Of a stretch of DNA of 64,000 nucleotides, positions 45,997 through 54,300 are shown one piece after another. Source of the DNA: Pelistega sp. (GTDB lineage Bacteria > Pseudomonadota > Gammaproteobacteria > Burkholderiales > Burkholderiaceae_B); contig JAUNUI010000014.1 of the NCBI GenBank assembly GCA_030538255.1, positions 1-64,000 on the forward strand. Direction: 5' to 3'. Every line of letters begins with the position of its first letter. Positions within the stretch are counted from its first letter, which is position 1. The position numbers and the translations under genes were made by a program. The notes under the pieces are model-generated. The model saw only the letters and a program-made list of their open reading frames with translations, did no database searches and was not told the DNA's origin.

Positions 45997-46836
45997 ATGA
46001 GTAGAAAAAACAATCTAGTCACTCCTGTCCTTAAATGGGTTGGAGGCAAACGCCAATTACTAGCAGAATTAACTCCTTTGCTTCCCAAAAGCATTACCAA
46101 ATACTGCGAACCGTTTGTCGGAGGTGGAGCTCTTCTTTTCAATTTACAACCAAGAACAGCATATATTAATGACATTAATGAAGAGTTGATTCGTGTCTAT
46201 AGAATAATTAAAGATGATGTTGAATCCCTCATTGCACAGCTAAAAGAGCACAAAAATGATGCTGATTATTTCTATCAGGTAAGAGATTGGGATAGAGACA
46301 AAGAAAAATATTTATCGCTTTCGGAAGTAGAGAAAGCTGCGCGTATTATTTATTTGAATAAAACTTGTTATAACGGCCTTTTTAGGGTAAATAGTGCTGG
46401 AGAGTTTAATACTCCTTTTGGACATTATCGGAATCCTAATATTGTCAATGAACCAACACTTCGTGCTGTAAGTCTGTATTTTCAAAGCACCAATATTCAA
46501 TTAAGCTCATTAGATTATGCAGAGGTACTTCAAGGTCTTCCAAAAGGAACTTTTGTCTATCTTGACCCACCATACGATCCTATTTCTGATACATCTAGTT
46601 TCACAGGTTATTCAAAAGGTGGTTTTTCTCGTGAAAATCAAATTCGTCTGCGCGAATGCTGTGATGAACTAGACAAAAGAGGCTTAAAGTTTATGCTTTC
46701 GAATTCTGCGACTGATTTTATTAAAGAGCAGTATGATTCGTATAACATAAAAACTGTACAAGCCAAAAGGATTGTCAACTCAGATGCAACGAAACGCGGT
46801 GAAGTTAATGAGGTTGTAATAAGAAACTATGAGTGA
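45997..46836 (+). CDS. Dam/DpnM-family DNA adenine methyltransferase
   Basis: A D12-class N6-adenine methyltransferase of 279 residues. N-terminal TPVLKWVGGKRQLLAEL and FVGGGALLF form the SAM pocket; DPPYDP (GTFVYLDPPYDPIS) is the catalytic motif; NKTCYNGLFRVNSAGEFNTPFG is the recognition-proximal block. Dam and DpnM recognise GATC, EcoRV methylase GATATC. The pairing with a DpnA-like methylase favours GATC. Its end overlaps the next gene by 8 bp. Confidence 0.88.
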   Translation: MSRKNNLVTPVLKWVGGKRQLLAELTPLLPKSITKYCEPFVGGGALLFNLQPRTAYINDINEELIRVYRIIKDDVESLIAQLKEHKNDADYFYQVRDWDRDKEKYLSLSEVEKAARIIYLNKTCYNGLFRVNSAGEFNTPFGHYRNPNIVNEPTLRAVSLYFQSTNIQLSSLDYAEVLQGLPKGTFVYLDPPYDPISDTSSFTGYSKGGFSRENQIRLRECCDELDKRGLKFMLSNSATDFIKEQYDSYNIKTVQAKRIVNSDATKRGEVNEVVIRNYE

Positions 46837-48124
46837 GAAAAAAAGTTTAAACCAAATAGCTTGGGAAGAAATCTTTAAAACGCATGACGTACTAAACAAA
46901 ATAAGTACCGATGGCGAGTTTATAATTAACGCCAGCGAAATCAAACGATTTAGAGAGCCTAGATTAATGAGCAAATTTGACAATGAAATCAATTTGCCCA
47001 AAATTTTCAAAGATCACAAGCTCGCAATCTTGCCAATATCCAGAAGTAGTTACATAATTTCACACTTCGAGGCATACCATAAATTTGAAGCTCCTGATGA
47101 TAGTAATATTGCTACGATCAACTTTCCGATTCCAGATCATATACAAAGTTTAGATTTCGCAAACATCACAAGTGAAGCAATTGCTTTAAATTGTGCTTTA
47201 GCTGCTGGCATAATTACAGATTTCGTTGGTGACATGCCCTTAATACCGACAGTTTCTGGACGCATGAGTTCAAAATCTTTTGACTTCAACATTAATAACA
47301 CATACAAAAATACACCTCACTCAGTGAGTGTCAATAATTCACAAATTGAAATTGATGCAGCCTATGAATGCCCCCACTGTTTAGCAATTTTTGAAGCTAA
47401 ACGTGATATATCAACAGACCTTTTAATCAGGCAACTGTACTACCCCTACAGACTTTGGAAAAACACAATTAGCAAACCTGTTAAACCATTTTTTCTAACA
47501 TATTCAAATGGCATTTTTCGTTTATATGAGTTTGCTTTTGAGGATATCAATAACTACAACTCACTAATTTTAATAAAACAGAAAAAATACTCTGTTGAAA
47601 ATACAATTATTGAACTCAATGACATTGAAGATGTGTTAAGACGAACTGCTCTTGTAAAGGAACAAAGCATACCGTTTCCTCAAGCTAATAGTTTTGAGCG
47701 TGTTATTAACCTCTGTGAGTTGTTAAATGATAAAGAGTTAAATCATGACGATATAACCGTAGAATATGCATTTGATTCTCGCCAAACAGATTACTATACA
47801 AATGCCGCAAAATATTTAGGCCTACTCGAAAGAGTTAATGATACACCAGAAACACCATACAATCTTACTGACTTAGGCAAAAGAATTCTTAGCTTAAGCT
47901 ATAAACAACGTCAATTAGCTTTTTGCTCTCAAATTCTATCCCACAAGGCATTTAATGAAGTCCTAAAGCTCCATTTAGAAATAAGTAGGATGCCTTCAAC
48001 GGCAATGATAGTCAAAATTATGAAGAAAGCTAATTTACATAATATACACAGCGATAACACTTATGAAAGAAGATCCTCAACCATCAAGAGTTGGGTAAAC
48101 TGGATCCTCAGTTTAATTTCTTAA
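46829..48124 (+). CDS. Probable type II restriction endonuclease
   Basis: A 431-residue protein overlapping the methylase gene by 8 bp, so co-translated. IEIDAAYECPHCLAIFEAKRDIS (residues about 170-195) fits a PD-(D/E)xK nuclease core (Asp174-like acid and EAK). The C-terminal 150 residues look like a winged-helix domain (YTNAAKYLGLLERVND; YNLTDLGKRILSLS). This layout is seen in restriction enzymes accompanying Dam-type methylases. It is much longer than DpnII or MboI endonuclease (about 280). Specificity is inferred only from the neighbours. Confidence 0.7.
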   Translation: MSEKKSLNQIAWEEIFKTHDVLNKISTDGEFIINASEIKRFREPRLMSKFDNEINLPKIFKDHKLAILPISRSSYIISHFEAYHKFEAPDDSNIATINFPIPDHIQSLDFANITSEAIALNCALAAGIITDFVGDMPLIPTVSGRMSSKSFDFNINNTYKNTPHSVSVNNSQIEIDAAYECPHCLAIFEAKRDISTDLLIRQLYYPYRLWKNTISKPVKPFFLTYSNGIFRLYEFAFEDINNYNSLILIKQKKYSVENTIIELNDIEDVLRRTALVKEQSIPFPQANSFERVINLCELLNDKELNHDDITVEYAFDSRQTDYYTNAAKYLGLLERVNDTPETPYNLTDLGKRILSLSYKQRQLAFCSQILSHKAFNEVLKLHLEISRMPSTAMIVKIMKKANLHNIHSDNTYERRSSTIKSWVNWILSLIS

Positions 48125-48255
48125 AAAAATTACGGAAATTCATAAGCATATACTTATTGATACGCCATAACTGGAAAATCACATAAAGTTATCTATTTTC
48201 ACTCTATTAGTAATACATATTTTTGAATCTCCATCTAAACATTAGCTAACTCGCT

Positions 48256-48468
48256 CTATAAACCCTCTTCTTTTTCATGCGATACAAAAAAATCAGATAA
48301 GCGAATCCCAAATGCTTGGCAGATTTTCATAAGCATCTTTACTGTTGGATCGCACTCATTACGCTCAAGCCGCCCATAATATTTTTCATTGATGTCCGCC
48401 TTTTCTGCCAATAAACTCTGAGTCAAACCATTTTTTTCTCTATAAAACTTAAGTGTGTTTCCAAGCAT
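48256..48468 (-). CDS. XRE-family transcriptional regulator
   Basis: A 70-residue single-domain repressor: NTLKFYREKNGLTQSLLAEK then a helix pair ending GRLERNECDPTVKMLMKI. Size and layout resemble controller (C) proteins of restriction-modification systems and small phage repressors. It begins 9 bp from a perfect 16-bp palindrome and faces away from the AIPR-like gene, so it probably represses its own promoter and that gene's. Confidence 0.85.
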   Translation of the reverse strand: MLGNTLKFYREKNGLTQSLLAEKADINEKYYGRLERNECDPTVKMLMKICQAFGIRLSDFFVSHEKEEGL

Positions 48469-48476
48469 GGTTGATT

Positions 48477-48492
48477 ACCGCATATATGCGGT
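48477..48492. promoter_or_regulatory. 16-bp palindromic operator
   Basis: ACCGCATATATGCGGT is a perfect palindrome in the 89-bp gap between the divergent XRE regulator and the AIPR-like gene, 9 bp from the XRE start. It is the likely operator of the regulator. Confidence 0.75.
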
Positions 48493-48557
48493 TTTAAAAA
48501 AAACAATGATACCTCATAATAACATCACATTAACCATTAAACCAAGAGGTGGTAATT

Positions 48558-49727
48558 ATGAAATTCGAATTTCCAATTAATACTTTTCGTATGCTCCCTA
48601 ATCCTTACGGAGAATATACCGAAAGAAACTCAAATCCTGTTGTCTATGAGTGCTATGTAGAAGTACAAGATATACCTGACAACTTCCCCATGGAAACCAA
48701 TCCTAGGGAGCAAAATTTAAAAACAAACGTAGCCAAAAATATCGAGGAAAGCCTCAAGTCATATGAAGAAAATTTTCATATAAAAAACAGAGGCATTATC
48801 CTTTCTGCTGCTAGCTTCGCCTTTAACTCCAAAACGAGTCACGCAACAATCTTTATGACTGACACCGAAGTTCATGGTAATGTCGATGGCGGTCACACAT
48901 ACAAAATTATTCTAGCTAATCGCAATGAACTTCAAGATAAACAATATGTACGCTTGGAGGTAATTATTGGAGCAGAAGACTTTTTTCAAGATCTAGCTAA
49001 AGCAAGAAACACATCAGTTCAAGTCAAAGACACTTCCATAGCTGAGCTTGAAAAAAAATTTGAATTTATAAAAGATGCTATTGGACCCTTAGCAAACGAA
49101 ATTGCATTTAAAGAAAATGATATAGACAAAAGGATTAGTATCGATAACATTATCTCCATTTTAAGTACATTTAATTTAAATACTTACTCAGACGCAGACA
49201 AACAGCCCATTAGTGCTTATAGCCAGAAAAGTTTTTGCGTTAAGCAGTTTTTGGCATATGATGAAAATGATATTCATAATCCTTTTCACAAAATGGTCCC
49301 CATCATTCCTTCGATTCTAAAGTTACATGATTATATTGAAAAGAAGTTACCCGAAAAATACAAAGAAGTTGAGCCAGGGGGGAAATATGGCCTAATTAAA
49401 GGCATTCAATCCAAAAAAGAAAACAGCAAAGTAAAATTTCAGACTGATATTTACGGCGATGATATTGAATACAAAAGTCCGAGATCTTTTGTTTTGCCAA
49501 TTCTTGCTTCTTTCAGGGCATTAATCAGAGAAAATGAAGAAGGTTACTATGAATGGATCGACAGTCCATTTAAGCTCTTTGATAAAGTTGGCGGACAAAT
49601 GGCAAAAAACACTAAAGAGCGATCAAAATCTTTAGGATATAATGTTAACGCTTTAGGTAAAGATGCAGGACATTGGCGAGACCTATTTCAAATAGTGCTT
49701 ATCGAAAAGCTAATGAAAAACGCATAA
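48558..49727 (+). CDS. AIPR-like (abortive infection phage resistance) protein
   Basis: ATG 48558 with a GAGGTGG Shine-Dalgarno gives 389 residues. FHIKNRGIILSAASFAF and EVHGNVDGGHTYKIIL correspond to the conserved NxGI and NGxQT-type motifs of AIPR proteins, whose mode of action is still unclear in general. Family members occur beside restriction-modification genes and in phage-exclusion loci. No membrane helix. It is expressed from the regulated divergent promoter and faces the long inverted repeat at its 3' end. Confidence 0.7.
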   Translation: MKFEFPINTFRMLPNPYGEYTERNSNPVVYECYVEVQDIPDNFPMETNPREQNLKTNVAKNIEESLKSYEENFHIKNRGIILSAASFAFNSKTSHATIFMTDTEVHGNVDGGHTYKIILANRNELQDKQYVRLEVIIGAEDFFQDLAKARNTSVQVKDTSIAELEKKFEFIKDAIGPLANEIAFKENDIDKRISIDNIISILSTFNLNTYSDADKQPISAYSQKSFCVKQFLAYDENDIHNPFHKMVPIIPSILKLHDYIEKKLPEKYKEVEPGGKYGLIKGIQSKKENSKVKFQTDIYGDDIEYKSPRSFVLPILASFRALIRENEEGYYEWIDSPFKLFDKVGGQMAKNTKERSKSLGYNVNALGKDAGHWRDLFQIVLIEKLMKNA

Positions 49728-49760
49728 CAAAATTTGACCTAAGATATATACTGTCTAAAG

Positions 49761-49836
49761 TGTAGAAGTTCAAATCTAACCTGACAGACACCACTAACCA
49801 AACGGGGAACTGTCAGATGAGATTTAAACTTCTACA
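49761..49836. repeat. 27-bp imperfect inverted repeat, convergent gap
   Basis: Arms 49761-49787 and 49810-49836 match in 24 of 27 positions around a 22-base loop. It lies between the AIPR-like gene and the convergent 466-residue gene. It may act as a bidirectional terminator although no T run is evident, or it may be a small hairpin element. Confidence 0.8.
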
Positions 49837-49936
49837 ATTCAATAAACTCATGTATTTTACACAGTCAAGTCCTAGATGCATTTTAAAAGCAATCGTGAAA
49901 AAAGCTTATGGCAATTAGTCTTTAGACATATTGACA

Positions 49937-51337
49937 TTAATCCACCAAATTTCTTAATATTCCAAAATCTTTCTGGATATCATTATTATCTTTAAATGAA
50001 CGTAAAGTAGAGTTTAAATAACTGTTGGCTAACTTTTCTATTCCCTTCACTTCACTGAGTTTAGTTGTTAAATACCCAAGGGGCAAAGTAACTGGATAAC
50101 CACTTAACTTTATGTGATAACACACCACCGCAAATTTATTTTTTAAAAAAAGAATTTCAGTATTGCCGTCTAAAAAACCTTCGCAAAAACCAAATAATAT
50201 ATCATCCTGAATATCTTTGAATTGATATCTCCATCCATCTATTTCATGCTTAGTTCTTTTTTTAGATAAAGGTAAATAAAGACGAAGTTTATAACCTTTT
50301 GATTGCTGCTCTACCAGGCTTTGAACTTTATCATGGATTTTTTTTTGTTTACCCCAATAAATATCATTGGGCACGAGCCAGAGTAACTTCCGGTCGGGAT
50401 TCACTGCATTTTTGTCTAAGTCATTTAAAATCGTATTAATTTTTTCAAATACATCCTCTTGATGATATATTTGACCTAAAAAACACATACCACTTTGTTG
50501 CTCTCGTTTATGTTTCTCGTTTAAAAACTCTAGAAAATCTAACTTTCCTCCAAATAATATCTTCCTTAAGAAATTACATCCCAATGCTTCCATACTTTTG
50601 CTAAGTTCGTGTAAATTATCGGCGCTCCTAAATTGTGCAAGTAGCTCAGTAACCGCTTTCTGAATATTATCTTGAAAAAGCAAATTCACTATATCATGCC
50701 GTTCTTTCGATTCCCCTGTTGCGGGGAATAATTCAAATTTTTGAGTAAAACGAAAATAAACAGGGGACCCTTTAGTTTCAATAACATCAATCTTATATAA
50801 AGCAGTATCCTTTGCATCTAATTGAATAATATCATCTTCACATAATTGTCGAAATCGGGATTGAAACACTTTTCGAGCAGTTTCATTGCACTCAGATTGA
50901 ACGCGTGATTCAACTGGAACTTTAATCGCGTGCTGACTCTCTGAATCACAATCCTTTTTTAGCAAAAAATTGTTATCTAACAACTCCATACGATACTCAC
51001 CGCCGTATTCATTTAATGAAGGAATTTTCGGTGAATCATCGTTACTACCGTGAAACAATTTCATCCCCTCAGATGAAATCTCGACCGTTCCATCGTCCGT
51101 CCATAATATCCATTTGTTTCGTGCTAAGTCCTCTAATGAAACTTCAGTCTCATAATGATTAAAACCAAAATAGTGTGCAATCTGTTCTGGTTTACAAGGA
51201 GTCAAATATAATAATCGCAATAAATACTCACGAACAAACGCCACATTTTTGTCGCTCATGCAAGAAAAAACAATACGAAAACGCGGAGCTAAAATAACGA
51301 AATCTATTTGATTATAGGGAGTTTCATACACATTCAT
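49937..51337 (-). CDS. Partner of the NERD-kinase-helicase; possible degenerate PLD-fold effector
   Basis: A 466-residue protein of no clear family. Its ATG overlaps the upstream gene's stop (TAATG), so the two are translated together. Residues about 40-95 (PEQIAHYFGFNHYETEVSLEDLARNKWI) look like a winged helix. Residues 315-425 alternate strands and helices (RKLLWLVPND; KGYKLRLYLPL; TEILFLKNKFAVVCYHIKL) in the manner of a phospholipase D half with an HxK (His408, Lys410), but the expected Asp and GSxN are not found. A PLD-like effector is therefore only a hypothesis. Base composition is AT-rich like the fusion gene. Confidence 0.6.
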   Translation of the reverse strand: MNVYETPYNQIDFVILAPRFRIVFSCMSDKNVAFVREYLLRLLYLTPCKPEQIAHYFGFNHYETEVSLEDLARNKWILWTDDGTVEISSEGMKLFHGSNDDSPKIPSLNEYGGEYRMELLDNNFLLKKDCDSESQHAIKVPVESRVQSECNETARKVFQSRFRQLCEDDIIQLDAKDTALYKIDVIETKGSPVYFRFTQKFELFPATGESKERHDIVNLLFQDNIQKAVTELLAQFRSADNLHELSKSMEALGCNFLRKILFGGKLDFLEFLNEKHKREQQSGMCFLGQIYHQEDVFEKINTILNDLDKNAVNPDRKLLWLVPNDIYWGKQKKIHDKVQSLVEQQSKGYKLRLYLPLSKKRTKHEIDGWRYQFKDIQDDILFGFCEGFLDGNTEILFLKNKFAVVCYHIKLSGYPVTLPLGYLTTKLSEVKGIEKLANSYLNSTLRSFKDNNDIQKDFGILRNLVD

Positions 51338-54300
51338 TAATTCATTCCTTTTTGGCGCATTGTCTTCAATGCATACTTATGATCACCTAAACGCTGTTGA
51401 ATAAATTTCAACACCCTACCTAAGGGCATTTTGCTATTTTGAGGTTGCTCCCAGACTGTTGCCGCACCAACAATAATTAATTTATCCATTGCACGCGACA
51501 AAGCCACATTGATACGGTTTGGCAGATATAAAAAACCTGTGCTGAACTCTTTATCATGACGAGATAACGACAGAATAATTATTCTATTTTCTTTGCCCTG
51601 ATAGCTATCCACACTGTCAATTTTTACCAAACGACGAAATGCATCATCCCATGTTTTTTCATTAAATTTTTTTCGGATCAATTTTTTCTGTTCTGCATAC
51701 ATACAAATTACACCAATGGCTGGTGTATTAGATTGCAGGCAGCGTTGCACCATTTCACTAGTCATAATGGTTTCATCATTTGCCAAATCTTGCAATAGCT
51801 CCAGAATAACATCAGCTTCAGCCCGATTAAAAAAGCTATTTTTATTCTGTATATGATAAGAATTAGATAATTTTGTCGTATCCAACCATGTCACACTACT
51901 TTTAAAATTATCAGGTAGTCCTGAATATATATCAGGAACATCACTCTCTGTTTTGCCATTCTCCAATACACCGTCATAAAAACATGTTGAAATCAAACTA
52001 CCAATAGCAGGAGCCATGCGATACTGTACTTTTAGTGTTGCACAGGTCTGTTTTCCATATTCTGATTGAAAAACTCTTTCAAAATCACTGCCTAATGCCT
52101 GATCTAATTCATCTCCTCGTTTAGAAATACCTAAGCGACGAGCCAAGGCATTTTTATGCTCCGTTGAATATAATGGCGGTAATTGTTTTTGATCCCCTAC
52201 CAACAAAATACGCTTACCTGATTGCATTGCAATAGCTAATTCGCTGGAGATAGATCGAGCGGCTTCATCAACAATTACCCAGTCATAGATATTATCTGCA
52301 ATACCAATATGCTTTTGCCCGATACCCACGCAAGTTCCCACTACTAGCTGGCGAGAACGAGCCAGAAACTCATCGTAATTTGTACGGTTATTAGACAAAG
52401 CCTCCAACATATCCCTCGTTAAATCAATTAGCTTTCCTGCCTGTAAACTTTCAGCTGGTTGGATATTATACTTATGGTCAAGTTTAGCAACTAGCTTTAG
52501 TGAAATTTGACCAACCTCTAATACCTCAACATTAGTTAAGCCTAATTGCTCTGCTCGATTCCTAATAACCTTCTCTATCGACTTGACTAAACGTTTTTCG
52601 TCTTCATCGATTTGCGAACCAATGGGAGGGCTTTTTACCAACTTTAAATATCGTCGAATCTGAACACCAATATCAAATTGCATTTTTGCTCGTTCACGCA
52701 AATACTCTTCAGGCAATCCCATTGCTCTGCCTAATTGGCAAATATTTATAATTTTATTCACTGCTAGCTGTTGACGCTTTTGCCCAACCAAATTTTGTGA
52801 GAAAACGTCCTCTAACTCTTCCGAGTCTGCTATTTCACGGTTACTAAATCGTACAATTTGTAAATTAGTACCTAAACGCATACTATGCTTACGAACTCTT
52901 TCTGCTGCGGTATTCACAGCCTCGTGAGATTGACTAACAAGTAAAATACTATTTACATTTTGTTGGTCAAACAAATAATGTACAAAAGCAGCAATAAACT
53001 CAGTTTTCCCTGTTCCAGGAGGGCCTTGCAGTAAAGAAAGAGGGCCATTTGATATTAAAACTTGAAAAGCCTGACGTTGCGCTTCATTCAAGCTTATAGT
53101 TTCACCGTGCAAGCCAATCCTATCATAACGTGCAAATTGCTCATCGCTCACAAAAATCCCATAATTATTAGGAGCCTGAGTACAATCTTCATCAAAGTAT
53201 TGAACTAAGTTTTTAATTACACTTTCATTATCTAAAATACGTTGTAGCGCACTTTTTCTCCGTTGATAAGAAGCTTTATTTTGTATACTTTGCAAATAAA
53301 TAGGTGTATCAAATTCAATTTTCTCACTAGAATAATTCAGTTTTCTAGATTTTAAATGTAATTCATTTAAACAACTTTTAATCAGATCTACAGTGCCATA
53401 TTTGAAAGTTTTTTCATTCTTATCGTCAAAACCAAGCGCCTCAACAATTTCATCTCTATTAAATTGGTCTAGTGGGTCAATATCACCATCATAAGGAATA
53501 TAAATCTCACCTGTTTCCAGCTTTTGTAGTCCAGCACTTGCGGTAATTGCAGGTAAAGCTTCTGTTTCTGTATTCAAAATAGCTTCCCACAAATCTTTAG
53601 TTTTAGGACGTTGCAACATAATTTCTACTTCATCAGAAATTAGTACCGCCCCAACCCCAAACCCAGTATTGGATTCAATTTTACCAAGCGTTTTTGGTTC
53701 TGGATGCTTAAAAATATGTTCACGGATGAACCCATTAATTGCTTGTTTAAACAATTTGTTTTCGGATAGCTTTTCATTTAATTTATCAAAGCCACTTGCA
53801 AAATGATATGAAACTTTCAGACTTATAGCTAAACTTAGTTCACTATTATCCTTGTCAAGCTTAGTAATATAATCGCGTTCAATTGGAGTTTGCGCATAGG
53901 TAAATTTGTTCTCACGTACTGAATACAATACTTTTAAGATACCGCCCAAACCAATAAAACTCACTAAAACATTGTCTGATGTACCTCTTTCAAACTTAAC
54001 AAATAACTCATCATTTTCAGGATAAATCTCTATTGGATTAAATGTATTTCTTCCACCAATCAAAACCTCAATTGAAGGTATTATCTGCTTAGGATTCAAA
54101 GCCTCTTTAAAACGATCTAGAGAAATAAAATTGCTTTGTAAATCTTGATTTTCAAGCTGTATTACATCACTAATATCGCTGAACTTCTCTGACGGCATAT
54201 TCCAAGTGATATTTAAGAGCTCACACGCCATTTTCATTACGGCAAAATTATCACACTGCATCTCTGTCGCATTATCAAAAGCAGGAGCGTATTCAGTATT

